The position numbers and the translations under genes were made by a program. Below, piece after piece: positions 17,149 to 26,260 of a stretch of DNA of 64,000 nucleotides; the stretch's first letter is position 1; every line of letters starts with the position of its first letter. The notes under the pieces are model-generated. The model made no database searches, was not told the DNA's origin, and saw only the letters and a list, made by a program, of their open reading frames with translations. The DNA comes from Pseudoroseicyclus_A sp041714655 (lineage in GTDB: Bacteria > Pseudomonadota > Alphaproteobacteria > Rhodobacterales > Rhodobacteraceae): positions 992,001-1,056,000 of the forward strand of contig NZ_CP168219.1 in the NCBI RefSeq assembly GCF_041714655.1, given 5' to 3'.

Positions 17149-18756
17149 ATGACCAGCATTTCGCGCCGCGGCCTCTTCCGGGCCACCGTCGCCGGGGTCG
17201 CCCTCGCGGCGATGTCCGCCGGATGGGCCAACGCCCAGCAGATGGGCGGCACGCTCGATGTCGGCCTCACCTACGAGATCGACACGATGAACGTCTATTC
17301 GACGGGCTATCTCGGCGACGCCCAGGCGACCATCGTCGAAGGTCTGCTCGCGCCCGACGAGAATGCCAACTACGTGCCCGTCCTCGCCACCGAGGTGCCG
17401 ACGCTCGACAATGGCGGCATCGTGCTCTCCGACGATGGCGAGACGATGACGATCACGTATCACCTGCGTGAAGGTGTGACCTGGCACGACGGCGAGCCCT
17501 TCACCTCGGCCGACGTCGCCTTCACCTGGGAAGCCGTGAAAAACCCCGACTTCATCGCCGAATCCAAATCCGGCACTGAGGTCATCGACTCGATCGAGAC
17601 GCCGGACGACCTGACCGTCGTCGTCCATTACAACACCGTGGCGCCGGACTTCGCCTCGACGCTCTTCACCTTCGGCATCATGCCCAAGCACGTGCTCGAG
17701 GGGCAGGACCTCAACACCCATGAGTACAACGAGCTGCCGGTCGGCACCGGCCCGTTCATGGCGACCGAGTTCGAGCGCGGCCAGTATGTCGTCGCCGAGC
17801 GCAACCCCAACTACTGGCGGACGGCCGAGGACGGCACGCAGCTGCCCTATCTCGACCGGATCGTGTTCCACATCGTGCCCGATTCCAACACGATCATGAC
17901 CCAGCTCCGCTCCGGCGAGCTCGATCTCGTCGTGAAGACGCCCTACAACCAGGCCGCCCAGATCGAGGCCATCGACGGGCTGGAGCTGATGGTCGGGCCG
18001 CTGCTCTCCTGGCAGCATCTCGACTTCAACTTCCGCAACGATTTCCTGGCCGATCACGCCGTGCGCGAAGCCTTCGCCCATGCCGTCGACCGGGAGGTGC
18101 TGATCCGCGCCCAGGGCGGCTTCCCCGAGCCGATCAAGTCGATCGTCGTGCCGGTGTTCTCGCTCTATGACGACACCACGCCGTCCTATGAGTACGACGT
18201 GGAGCTGGCCAACCAGATCCTCGACGAGGCCGGCTACGAGATGGGCGACGACGGCATCCGCACCAAGGATGGAGAGCGCCTGTCGTTCGACTTCGTGGTC
18301 ACCGCCGGCAACGCCGACGACGAGAACGTCCAGCAGATCCTGATGGCGCAGATGGAGGCGATCGGCGTCGAGCTCGTCCCCGACAACCGCGCCGGTGTCG
18401 CCTATCGCGAGGCGCGCTACTCGGGTGACTACGACCTGATCTACGGCCGCTGGATCACCTCCGCCGACCCGGTCTACTCGGTGTTCTACGGCACCGATGG
18501 CGCGAACAACGGCCAGGGCTATTCCAACCCCGAGCTCGACGAGGTTCTCGCGACGCTCGAGGGCAGCCTTGACCCGCAGGTGCGTCAGGAGGCCTCCTCC
18601 GAGATGCAGCACATGATCGCGGAAGACATCCCGTCGATCCCGCTGACGACGAACGTGGCGCTGATCACCAAGACGACCGCGCTCAAGAACTTCGTGCCGA
18701 ACCCGACGAACATGACCAATTTCGTCAACTCGGCCGCGTGGTATCTCGAAGAGTAA
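17149..18756 (+). CDS. Periplasmic substrate-binding protein of ABC importer 1 (SBP_bac_5)
   Basis: A 535-aa family 5 extracellular solute-binding protein. The N-terminus TSISRRGLFRATVAGVAL has a twin-arginine-like motif and a cleavage site near ANA-QQ. The body carries family landmarks: YHLREGVTWHDGEPFTSADV, NPNYWR and a C-terminal lobe with YSNPELDE. It binds the unknown ligand and delivers it to the permeases 66 nt downstream. An AAGGAG ribosome-binding site lies upstream of the ATG. A strong hairpin directly follows the stop. Confidence 0.93.
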   Translation: MTSISRRGLFRATVAGVALAAMSAGWANAQQMGGTLDVGLTYEIDTMNVYSTGYLGDAQATIVEGLLAPDENANYVPVLATEVPTLDNGGIVLSDDGETMTITYHLREGVTWHDGEPFTSADVAFTWEAVKNPDFIAESKSGTEVIDSIETPDDLTVVVHYNTVAPDFASTLFTFGIMPKHVLEGQDLNTHEYNELPVGTGPFMATEFERGQYVVAERNPNYWRTAEDGTQLPYLDRIVFHIVPDSNTIMTQLRSGELDLVVKTPYNQAAQIEAIDGLELMVGPLLSWQHLDFNFRNDFLADHAVREAFAHAVDREVLIRAQGGFPEPIKSIVVPVFSLYDDTTPSYEYDVELANQILDEAGYEMGDDGIRTKDGERLSFDFVVTAGNADDENVQQILMAQMEAIGVELVPDNRAGVAYREARYSGDYDLIYGRWITSADPVYSVFYGTDGANNGQGYSNPELDEVLATLEGSLDPQVRQEASSEMQHMIAEDIPSIPLTTNVALITKTTALKNFVPNPTNMTNFVNSAAWYLEE

Positions 18757-18763
18757 AGTCCTC

Positions 18764-18796
18764 GCCGGCCGCGGGGGGTGCATCCCCGCGGCCGGC
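18764..18796 (+). terminator. Intercistronic hairpin between binding protein and permease genes
   Basis: A perfect 13-bp stem, GCCGGCCGCGGGG/CCCCGCGGCCGGC, with a 7-nt loop, 7 nt after the binding-protein stop and 26 nt before the permease start. No T-run follows. Such hairpins commonly protect the binding-protein mRNA 3' end or attenuate read-through, which would give more binding protein than permease (inference). Confidence 0.7.
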
Positions 18797-18822
18797 CCTT
18801 CGCCCCCGAAAGACCTTGTGAC

Positions 18823-19776
18823 GTGAGCCTCAGTTTCCTCATCCGGCGCATCTTCGGCGCGATCCCGCTTCTCTTCGGGATCTCGCTCGTCCTGTTCGTC
18901 ATCATCCATCTCGCGCCCGGCGGACCGCTCGACGTCTATGCCGACAACCCCTCCGTCTCGCCCGAGGCGCTGGAGCAGATCCGCGTCCGCTTCGGGCTCG
19001 ATCAGCCGGTGCCGGTGCAATACGTCCTTTGGCTGCGCTCGATGCTGGTGGGCGACTGGGGCCTCTCGATCCGCACGGGCCGCCCGGTGCTGGACGAGAT
19101 CGTGACCCGGCTCGGCCCGACCCTGCAGCTCGGCGGCATCGCCATGCTCCTGTCCTTCATCGTCGCCGTGCCGCTCGGCATCGTCAGCGCCGCCCGCCGC
19201 GGCAGCCGCACCGACAGCACCGTGACTTTCGCCGCCTTCGCCGGCATCTCCATGCCCGTCTTCTGGTCGGCGCTGCTCTTGCAGCTCATCTTCAGCGTCT
19301 GGCTCGGCTGGCTGCCCTCCGCCGGCATGAAATCCATCGGCGACGGCTCCTTCCCCGACCGGCTCGCCCATCTGGTGATGCCCGTCGCCGTCCTCTCCCT
19401 CGCCACCATCGCGAGCTGGAGCCGCTACATCCGCTCCGGCATGGTTGACGTGCTGAGCCAGGATTACATCCGCACCGCCTATGCCAAGGGCCGGCGGGAG
19501 CGGGGGGTGATCTTCCGCCATGCCTTGCGCAACGCCATGATCCCGGCGGTGACCGTCATCGCCATCGATTTCGTCACCATCATCTCCGGCGCCGTCATCA
19601 CCGAGACGGTCTTCGCCTGGCCCGGCATCGGCCGGCTCTTCGTCGAAAGCATGAACGGCCGCGATTATCCCATGCTCATGGGGCTGATGATGATGGGCTC
19701 CGTCGGCGTCGTCGCCGCCAATATCCTGGCCGACATCGTCTATGCCGCGCTCGACCCGAGGATCCGCCATGGTTGA
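18823..19776 (+). CDS. ABC importer 1 permease (DppB-like)
   Basis: A 317-aa inner-membrane permease. The N-terminus SLSFLIRRIFGAIPLLFGISLVLF and the EAA-loop region YIRTAYAKGRRERGVIFRHALRNAMIPAVTV are typical of DppB. About six membrane segments are visible. The GTG start at 18823 is chosen because homology begins at once there; the in-frame ATG at 18778 lies inside the upstream hairpin. It overlaps the DppC gene by 8 nt. Confidence 0.93.
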   Translation: MSLSFLIRRIFGAIPLLFGISLVLFVIIHLAPGGPLDVYADNPSVSPEALEQIRVRFGLDQPVPVQYVLWLRSMLVGDWGLSIRTGRPVLDEIVTRLGPTLQLGGIAMLLSFIVAVPLGIVSAARRGSRTDSTVTFAAFAGISMPVFWSALLLQLIFSVWLGWLPSAGMKSIGDGSFPDRLAHLVMPVAVLSLATIASWSRYIRSGMVDVLSQDYIRTAYAKGRRERGVIFRHALRNAMIPAVTVIAIDFVTIISGAVITETVFAWPGIGRLFVESMNGRDYPMLMGLMMMGSVGVVAANILADIVYAALDPRIRHG

Positions 19777-20656
19777 CCTGACCGTAGAGACGCTCGAGAC
19801 GCCGCTCCCCGCGAGCCGGAGGCCGCTCCGCCAGATGGCCCGCCGCTTCATGCGCCACCGGCTGGCGGTGATCGGGCTCGTCGTCCTGTCGCTCATGACG
19901 CTGATCGTCATCCTCGGGCCCTATCTGTCGCCCTATGAGTACGATCAGCAGGATTTCATGCTGATCGGCACGCCGGGCGCGCCCTCCTCCGCGCATTGGC
20001 TCGGCACCGACGAGCTCGGCCGCGACGCGCTGACGCGGCTCATCTACGGCGGGCGGGTGTCTCTCGGCGTCGGCCTCCTGGGCGCGCTGATCTCGACGCT
20101 GGTCGGCACGCTGATCGGCTCCGTAGCCGGCTTCTACCGCGGGGTCTGGGATGTGCTCCTCATGCGCTTCACCGACGTGATGCTCTCGATCCCGACCTTG
20201 CCGCTGGTGCTGCTGCTCTCGACGCTCTTCCGGCCTAGCCCGGTGCTGCTCGTCGTCATCGTCGGCGGCCTCATCTGGATGGGCACGGCGCGGCTCGTGC
20301 GCTCGCAGTTCCTCGCGCTCCGCGAGCGGGAATATGTCGAGGCGGCCATGGCGCTCGGCGCCGGAGGGCCGCGCCTGATGTTCCGCCACATCCTGCCCAA
20401 TGCTCTGGGGCCGATCACGGTGGCGGCGACGCTGGCCGTCGGCAGCTCGATCATGCTGGAATCGGCCCTGTCGTTCCTCGGCTTCGGCATCCTGCCGCCG
20501 GTGCCCACCTGGGGGAACATCCTCAATTCGGCGAGCGGCTGGCTCGCCATCGCGCCCTGGCTCGCGATTCCGCCGGGCCTGTGTATCTTCTTCACGGTCC
20601 TTTCGGTGAATTTCGTCGGCGAGGGCCTGCGTGATGCGATGGAGCCCCGCGGCTGA
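19769..20656 (+). CDS. ABC importer 1 permease (DppC-like)
   Basis: A 295-aa permease partner. The N-terminal cytoplasmic stretch is followed by MRHRLAVIGLVVLSLMTLIVILGPYLSPYE and the DppC signature HWLGTDELGRDALTRLIYGGRVSL. The EAA loop reads YVEAAMALGAGGPRLMFRHILPNALGPI, and the C-terminus GEGLRDAMEPRG is the usual ending. It completes importer 1: binding protein, two permeases and two ATPases. An aminotransferase gene follows 35 nt later. Confidence 0.93.
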   Translation: MVDLTVETLETPLPASRRPLRQMARRFMRHRLAVIGLVVLSLMTLIVILGPYLSPYEYDQQDFMLIGTPGAPSSAHWLGTDELGRDALTRLIYGGRVSLGVGLLGALISTLVGTLIGSVAGFYRGVWDVLLMRFTDVMLSIPTLPLVLLLSTLFRPSPVLLVVIVGGLIWMGTARLVRSQFLALREREYVEAAMALGAGGPRLMFRHILPNALGPITVAATLAVGSSIMLESALSFLGFGILPPVPTWGNILNSASGWLAIAPWLAIPPGLCIFFTVLSVNFVGEGLRDAMEPRG

Positions 20657-20691
20657 CAAGCGGGGACCATCCTCTTTCGGAAGGACAAACC

Positions 20692-21915
20692 ATGAGTACA
20701 CCCGACCGTCCCGCACGGCTGGATCGCCTGACGCTCCCCGGCCGTGCCGGAGGGGGCCTGAGCGCGCGCGAGGCCGACCTCGCGCTCATCGCCAAGGCGC
20801 CCGAGGGCTTCCTCGACACCACGCATTTCGACACGGTGCGCTTCCCGCCGCCGGACTGGGCGGCGGAGTTGATGGGCGAGGTGATGCGCGACGGCGCCCG
20901 CGCCTACAGCCCCTATCGCGGCCATGCCGATGTGCTGGAGATCGTCGCGCGGAACGCCGCGGCGCTGATCGGCATCGACGTCGACCCGCGGCGGAACGTG
21001 ATCCTCACGGCCGGCACGCAATCGGCGCTCTTCGCGGCCATGGGCGCGCTGGCGCCGGAGGGCGGCGAGGTGGCGCTCCTTTCCCCCGAATATCTCTTCG
21101 ACGAGCGGATGGCGGCCTTCGTCGGCGCCGCCGTTCGGCACATCCCGCTCGACCTCGCGGCGGAAACGCCGGATCTCGCGGCGCTCGAGGCCGCCTTCAA
21201 GGCGGGCGTGAAGACCTTCGTCTTCTCGCATCCGAACAACCCGACGGGCACGGTCTTCTCGGCCGAGACGGTGGCGGAGATCGCCCGGCTCGCCGTGGCC
21301 CATGACGTGACCATCGTCGCCGACGAGCTCTACTGCCGGCTCCTGCATGACGGCACGCCCTTCCACCACATCGCCGCCGAGCCCGGAATGGCCGAGCGTA
21401 CGATCACGCTCCTCGGGCCGAGCAAGACGGAATCGCTCAGCGGCTTCCGGCTCGGCGTCGCCATCGGGCCCGAGGCGCTGATCGCGCGGATGGAAAATGT
21501 CCTCTCCATCACCGCGCTCCGCGCGCCGGCCTATGCGCAGAGCCTGCTGACCCGCTGGCTCGGCGAGGATCAGGACTGGCTCGCCGCCCGCATCCCCGAG
21601 CTGACGGCGCTTCGGGCGCTCACGCGCGAGAAGCTGGCGACGCTCGACTGGCTGAAGGTCACCACCGGGCAGGGCACGGCCTATGCCTGGTGCGATGCGC
21701 GGGCGCTGGGGCTGAGCGGGGCGGAGCTGTCGCAGCGGCTGATGACCGAGGCCGCCGTGCTCGTCAGCCCGGGCTACCAGTTCGGCCCCGACACCGACGG
21801 CTTCTTCCGCGTCTGCTATGCGCGGGACGAGGCCGAATGGGCCGCGGCGCTCGACCGGATGGTCACCGTGCTCAAAGCTGCCCGCGCCGAGACGGCCGAA
21901 CCGGCGGCGGGGTGA
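20692..21915 (+). CDS. Class I/II PLP-dependent aminotransferase
   Basis: A 407-aa fold-type I aminotransferase. The motifs SHPNNPTGTVF, IVADELYCRLL and the Schiff-base lysine in LLGPSKTESLSGFRLGVAIGP match the aspartate/aromatic aminotransferase superfamily. A GGAAGGA ribosome-binding site precedes the ATG. As the last gene of the 9.1-21.9 kb run, it implies that the imported compound yields an amino acid or a 2-oxo acid. It ends at a strong bidirectional terminator shared with the chemotaxis operon. Confidence 0.9.
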   Translation: MSTPDRPARLDRLTLPGRAGGGLSAREADLALIAKAPEGFLDTTHFDTVRFPPPDWAAELMGEVMRDGARAYSPYRGHADVLEIVARNAAALIGIDVDPRRNVILTAGTQSALFAAMGALAPEGGEVALLSPEYLFDERMAAFVGAAVRHIPLDLAAETPDLAALEAAFKAGVKTFVFSHPNNPTGTVFSAETVAEIARLAVAHDVTIVADELYCRLLHDGTPFHHIAAEPGMAERTITLLGPSKTESLSGFRLGVAIGPEALIARMENVLSITALRAPAYAQSLLTRWLGEDQDWLAARIPELTALRALTREKLATLDWLKVTTGQGTAYAWCDARALGLSGAELSQRLMTEAAVLVSPGYQFGPDTDGFFRVCYARDEAEWAAALDRMVTVLKAARAETAEPAAG

Positions 21916-21919
21916 GGGC

Positions 21920-21950
21920 CGGGGGGCGGCACCTCCCTGGCCGCCCCCCG
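21920..21950. terminator. Bidirectional terminator between aminotransferase and cheB
   Basis: A perfect 11-bp GC stem, CGGGGGGCGGC/GCCGCCCCCCG, with loop ACCTCCCTG. It fills the 35-nt gap between the convergent stop codons at 21915 and 21951. It has no T-run on either side but is otherwise typical of terminators in high-GC genomes. Confidence 0.75.
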
Positions 21951-23066
21951 CTAGCCCCAGCTGATGGCGCCCCTCGGCGCGAGCTGGCTGGCCCAGGTCT
22001 GGATGTCGAGCGGCAGCTTGCCGAGCGGGCGGGCGCGGTCGGCGCCGCCCATGGCCAGCGCCTCCTTCGGCATGCCGAAGACCACCGAGGTCGCCTCGTC
22101 CTGCACAAGCGTCTCGGCGCCGGCCTGCCGCATCTCCAGCAGCCCTCGCGCCCCGTCATCGCCCATGCCGGTCATGATGAGGCCGAAGGCCTTCTTGCCT
22201 GCCGCCTGGGCGACGGAGCGGAAGAGCACATCCACGGAGGGCCGGTGGCGGGAGACATAGGCGCCCTTCACGATATCGACCTTGTAGCCCGGCCCGCTCC
22301 GCCGCAGCAGCATGTGGTGGTTGCCGGGGGCAATGAGCACCGTGCCCGGCGCCGGGCGGTCGCCCGTCTGCGCCTCCAGCACCTGCAGCTCGCAAAGCCC
22401 GTCGAGCCGCTGCGCGAAGGTGCGGGTGAAATGCTCCGGCATGTGCTGCACGATGACGATGGGCGGCAGGGCGGCGGGGAGCTTGGTGAGCAGCTTCGTC
22501 AGCGCCTCCGTGCCGCCGGTCGAGGCGCCGATGGCGATGATGTGCCCGCCCGGCGGGCCGACATCGGGGTTGGGCGGCCGGGGCGGCAGGATGACGTCGG
22601 CGGTCAGCTTCGGGCCCGGGCTCATCGCCCTCGGCGCCGGCCGCTGCGCCCGGCGCCGGCCACCGGTGGAGGCGGCGGCGCGCACCGCGTCGCAGAGCCT
22701 GACCTCGGCTTCCGCCCAATCCTCCTTCGTGGCGAGCTGTGGCTTGGCGATCACCTCGGCGGCGCCGGATTCCAGCGCCCGCATGGCATTGGCCGAGCCG
22801 CTCGCCGTGAAGCCCGAGCAGACGACCACCGGCATGGGATGCTGCGCCATGATCCGCCGCAGGAAGGTCAGCCCGTCCATCCGCGGCAGGGCGAGATCGA
22901 GGATCAGCACGTCGGGGAGCTGGCTCCGCATCGCCTCCGCCGCCTCGAACGGATCGCCCGCGGTGGCGAAGACCTCGATGTCGTCATCGGCGGCGAGCAG
23001 GCGCTTGAGCGCCGCCCGGGCGCTGGCGCTGTCGTCGACGATCATCACCTGGATTCGGCCGGTCAT
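21951..23066 (-). CDS. cheB: Chemotaxis protein-glutamate methylesterase CheB
   Basis: A 371-aa receptor methylesterase/deamidase. The receiver domain (about residues 1-120) has the acidic pair D11/D12 and phospho-acceptor D57 (LILDLALPRMDG). An Ala/Pro/Arg-rich linker follows. The C-terminal esterase domain carries the Ser-His-Asp triad regions GASTGGTEAL, VIVQHMPEHFT and MTGMGDDGARGL. It removes methyl groups from the MCP made in the same operon. The ATG overlaps the cheR stop by 4 nt. Confidence 0.96.
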   Translation of the reverse strand: MTGRIQVMIVDDSASARAALKRLLAADDDIEVFATAGDPFEAAEAMRSQLPDVLILDLALPRMDGLTFLRRIMAQHPMPVVVCSGFTASGSANAMRALESGAAEVIAKPQLATKEDWAEAEVRLCDAVRAAASTGGRRRAQRPAPRAMSPGPKLTADVILPPRPPNPDVGPPGGHIIAIGASTGGTEALTKLLTKLPAALPPIVIVQHMPEHFTRTFAQRLDGLCELQVLEAQTGDRPAPGTVLIAPGNHHMLLRRSGPGYKVDIVKGAYVSRHRPSVDVLFRSVAQAAGKKAFGLIMTGMGDDGARGLLEMRQAGAETLVQDEATSVVFGMPKEALAMGGADRARPLGKLPLDIQTWASQLAPRGAISWG

Positions 23067-23917
23067 GGCTGGTTTTCCTTTCTGCGAAAGGCCGCGGGGG
23101 CCATGTGATCGAGCCGTCCGTCCTCGACGACCATGGATTCGGCATGGCCGACGAAGAGCCAGCCGCCCGGGCGCAGATGCTCGACCATGTCGGCGATCAG
23201 CCGCGCCTGCCGCGCCTCGTCGAAATAGATGAGCACGTTGCGCAGGAAGATCGCGTCGAGATTACGGGCGACGGGGAAGGGCGGGTTGATGAGGTTCATC
23301 TCGGCAAAGCGCATGCGCCGGCGGAGCTCGGGCACGAAGCGGGCGCTGCCCGCGCCGTTCCGGCTTCGCCCCGCCATCGTGTAGCGCACGCGCATCTGCG
23401 CCGGCACGGGCGTCAGCTCGCGGCTGGGGTAGATCGCCCGCTCGGCCTGGGCGAGCACGGCCGTCGAGATGTCGGTGCCGAGGATCGCCCAGTCGAGCCG
23501 CCGGTCGGCGGCGGCGGCATCGGCGAGCACCATGGCGGCGGAATAGGCCTCCGCCCCGGTGGAGGCGGCGGCGCTCCACAGCCGGAAGCGGCAAGCGGCG
23601 CCGGGGCGGAGGCGGGCCAACGCCTCGGGGATGACCTGTTCGGAGAGGATCTCGAAATGCCGCCGCTCGCGGAAGAACTCCGTCTTGTTTGTGGTGACCT
23701 GGTTGACGATCAGCTCCCAGTCCCGGGCGAGGCCGCCCTCTTCGAAGAGGTGGCGCAGATAGCCGTCGAGATCGTGAAAGCCGCCCTCGATGAAGCGTCG
23801 GCGGAGGCGCGAGGCGAGCAGATGGTCCTTGTTGGCGGGCATGCAGATGCCCGTCTCCCGGTAGATGATGTCGCGAAAGCGCTCCCGGTAATCGGGCCGG
23901 AGCTTCAGGGCCTGCAT
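23063..23917 (-). CDS. cheR: Chemotaxis protein methyltransferase CheR
   Basis: A 284-aa SAM-dependent MCP methyltransferase. An N-terminal helical domain contains IIYRETGICMPANKDHLL. The SAM site reads LWSAAASTGAEAYSAAM, where the common GxEPYS has Ala for Pro. The later FDAIFLRNVLIYF-like text (NLDAIFLRNVLIYFDEARQ) is the classic CheR signature. It overlaps the upstream cheW by 13 nt and cheB by 4 nt. Confidence 0.95.
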   Translation of the reverse strand: MQALKLRPDYRERFRDIIYRETGICMPANKDHLLASRLRRRFIEGGFHDLDGYLRHLFEEGGLARDWELIVNQVTTNKTEFFRERRHFEILSEQVIPEALARLRPGAACRFRLWSAAASTGAEAYSAAMVLADAAAADRRLDWAILGTDISTAVLAQAERAIYPSRELTPVPAQMRVRYTMAGRSRNGAGSARFVPELRRRMRFAEMNLINPPFPVARNLDAIFLRNVLIYFDEARQARLIADMVEHLRPGGWLFVGHAESMVVEDGRLDHMAPAAFRRKENQP

Positions 23918-24531
23918 GGCCAGCCATCCGCGCTGGCGCCGGGGCCGGCCTCGAGCCCGGCGCCGGTGCCGAACGCCATGTCGCTCTCCAAGTCGCTCTC
24001 CATGTCGAGCACCACGCCGGCGAGGCCGCGGTCTGCCGGCGCCTGGCGCGGGGCGGGCGCCGGGGCCGCCGCGGCGACGATCAGCCCGGGGTCGAGCACT
24101 TCACTGACGTCGAGAAGCGCCGTGATCGCGCCGTTGCGCCGGCCGATGCCCCGCAGCATTCGCGGGTCCCAGGCCAGCATCTCGGCTTCGCCCACGGGCG
24201 CCACGAGACCGTCCTGGTCGAGCGCCGCCACCTCGATCACCCGGTCGACCTGCAGGGCGACCCGGTGCACCGCGCCTCCGGTGCCCGGCAGGCTGAGGAG
24301 GAGGATGCGGGTATCCTCGTCCTCCGCCCGCGCCGGCTCGCCGAGGATGCGGCGCAGGTCCACCAGCACCACCGAATGCCCTCTGACGTCGATCAGGCCG
24401 AGCAGATGCGGCGGGGCATTCGGCAGGCGGGAGGGCCGCTGCGGCGACAGGATCTCCTGCACCATGGCCACCTCGACCGCGAAGAGCGACCCGGCGACCG
24501 AGAAGGTCACGACTGTGTCGACAAGCTGCAT
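23905..24531 (-). CDS. cheW: CheW-like coupling protein with acidic C-terminal extension
   Basis: A 208-aa CheW-domain protein. The domain (about residues 3-145) includes VTFSVAGSLFAVEVAMVQEIL and HLLGLIDVRGHSVVLVDLRRIL. It is followed by a roughly 60-residue Ala/Pro-rich, acidic tail containing LDMESDLESDMA, absent from ordinary CheW (about 150-170 aa). It links MCP and CheA; the tail is of unknown use. It is the second CheW of the operon and sits between the MCP and cheR. Confidence 0.92.
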   Translation of the reverse strand: MQLVDTVVTFSVAGSLFAVEVAMVQEILSPQRPSRLPNAPPHLLGLIDVRGHSVVLVDLRRILGEPARAEDEDTRILLLSLPGTGGAVHRVALQVDRVIEVAALDQDGLVAPVGEAEMLAWDPRMLRGIGRRNGAITALLDVSEVLDPGLIVAAAAPAPAPRQAPADRGLAGVVLDMESDLESDMAFGTGAGLEAGPGASADGWPCRP

Positions 24532-24540
24532 GCCTACCCC

Positions 24541-26250
24541 TCAGGCCGCCGAACTGCCGCGACCGGCATGGCGAACGAAATCGGCATCGAGCTCGTCCTC
24601 CGCGCCGCTCATGTCGAAGTCGAAGCCGTCGCCGTCGAGCTTGGCGGGCCGGGGCGCGGGGCCGGAGCTGCGGCGGACGGGCGCGGGCGCCGGCGCCCCG
24701 CTCCGCCGGGGTGCGGCAGCACCGGCGGGCGCGCTCATGGGCGCGACCGCGCCGTCGCGCTCGTCGGTCTGGAAATAGGAGATCGAGGCGCGCAGCGTCT
24801 CGGACTGGGCCGACAGCTCCTCCGCCGTGGCGGACATCTGCTCGGAGGCCGAGGTGTTCTCCTGCGTGACCTTGTCGAGCTGCTGGATGGCGAGGTTCAC
24901 CTGCGTCGCGCCGGTCGCCAGCTCCTGGCTGGCGGAGCTGATCTGGCTGACGAGTTCGGAGGTGCGCTCGATGTCAGGCACGAGGCCCTCGAGCATCTTG
25001 CCGGCCTCTTCCGCCGCGCGCACCGTGTTGGCGGAGAGCGAGGAGATCTCGCCCGCCGCGGTCTGGCTGCGCTCGGCCAGCTTGCGCACCTCGGAGGCGA
25101 CCACGGCGAAGCCGCGGCCATGCTCGCCCGCCCGCGCCGCCTCGACGGCGGCGTTGAGGGCGAGGAGGTCGGTCTGACGGGCGATCTCCTGCACCACCAT
25201 GATCCGCTCGGCGATAGTCTTCATCGCCTCGACGGCCTCGGCCACGGCATCGCCGCTCAACCGCGCGTCGGTGGCGGATTTGCGGGCCATCTCTTCGGTC
25301 TGCCGGGCGTTGTCGGCGGTCTGCTTGATGTTGGCGGTCATCTCCTCGACCGAGCTCGAGGCTTCTTCGGTGGAGGAAGCCTGCTCCGTCGCGCCTTGGC
25401 TGAGCTGCTCGGCGGTCGAGGCCATCTCGGACGAGCCGGCGGCCACCTGGCCCGCGCCGCTGCGCACCTCGCCGACGACACGGCGGAGGTTGCGGGTCAT
25501 CTCGTTCATGGCGCCGAGAAGGTCGGCGATCTCGTCATGGCTCGCATGGCTCACACTGTCCGTCAGATCGCCGGTGGCGACCTTGCGGGCGAGGTTGATG
25601 GCCTTCGTCAGGCCGTTCGAGATCGTCATGACGATCCAGACCCCCGCGATGCCGCTGACCAGCGAGATGGCGGCCATGATGGCGATCGTCAGGTTGCGCG
25701 AGGACGTATAGCTCTCCGCGGCATGAACGGGGGCCGTGGCGAGGCTGTCGCGGTTCATGCTTAGAACATGGTCGAGCTCGATCTCCATCTCGTGCCAGGC
25801 CTCTTCGCCTTCGCTGCGGATGAGCCGGAAGGCGGCGTCGGTGTCGCCGGCGCGGACCAGCTCGATGGCGCGGGCATTGAGCTCGAGGATCTGCGTGAAG
25901 ATGCCCTCGTAGAGCTCGAGCACGGCCAGCCCCTCGGGCGTCTCGAGCGCGCGGAGCTCGCTCAGGAGCTCGTCGTGATGCGTGCGGGCATCCTCCATGT
26001 CGGTGAGGACGATGCGCTGCTGCGCCGGCGTCTCGGCCAGGAGGAAATCGCGCATGTCGCGCTGCAGGCGCATCTGCTCGAAGCCGAGCTCTTCGGCGAG
26101 GCGGATGCGCTCGGCCTCGACATCAACGAGCTCGATCATCCGGTCCTGCATGCCGGCGAGCTTGTCGAGCGCGAGCAGCCCGGCGCCGATCGAGGCGGCG
26201 ACCACGAAGACGAGGGTGATGGCAAGCTTCAGTTTCAGGGTCAGGCGCAT
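24541..26250 (-). CDS. Methyl-accepting chemotaxis protein
   Basis: A 569-aa transmembrane receptor. TM1 is at about residues 6-28. A helical periplasmic domain of about 155 residues follows, rich in Glu/Leu heptads (four-helix-bundle type), then TM2 at about 187-209, a HAMP domain and a cytoplasmic signalling coiled coil. The hairpin tip is conserved: IARQTDLLALNAAVEAARAG then HGRGFAVVASEVRKLAERS. The C-terminus is a Pro/Ala linker and an acidic end, with no NWETF-type CheR-binding pentapeptide. The ligand is unknown. It is encoded between the two cheW genes. Confidence 0.95.
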   Translation of the reverse strand: MRLTLKLKLAITLVFVVAASIGAGLLALDKLAGMQDRMIELVDVEAERIRLAEELGFEQMRLQRDMRDFLLAETPAQQRIVLTDMEDARTHHDELLSELRALETPEGLAVLELYEGIFTQILELNARAIELVRAGDTDAAFRLIRSEGEEAWHEMEIELDHVLSMNRDSLATAPVHAAESYTSSRNLTIAIMAAISLVSGIAGVWIVMTISNGLTKAINLARKVATGDLTDSVSHASHDEIADLLGAMNEMTRNLRRVVGEVRSGAGQVAAGSSEMASTAEQLSQGATEQASSTEEASSSVEEMTANIKQTADNARQTEEMARKSATDARLSGDAVAEAVEAMKTIAERIMVVQEIARQTDLLALNAAVEAARAGEHGRGFAVVASEVRKLAERSQTAAGEISSLSANTVRAAEEAGKMLEGLVPDIERTSELVSQISSASQELATGATQVNLAIQQLDKVTQENTSASEQMSATAEELSAQSETLRASISYFQTDERDGAVAPMSAPAGAAAPRRSGAPAPAPVRRSSGPAPRPAKLDGDGFDFDMSGAEDELDADFVRHAGRGSSAA

Positions 26251-26260
26251 GATGGGTTCC

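Noticed and set aside
17113..19911. 932-codon open frame on the minus strand
   Set aside because: It is antisense to a clear binding protein and permease; its translation is His/Asp/Arg-rich low-complexity text typical of high-GC shadow frames.
24265..25764. 499-codon open frame on the plus strand
   Set aside because: It is antisense to the MCP and cheW genes and a mirror of coiled-coil coding sequence.
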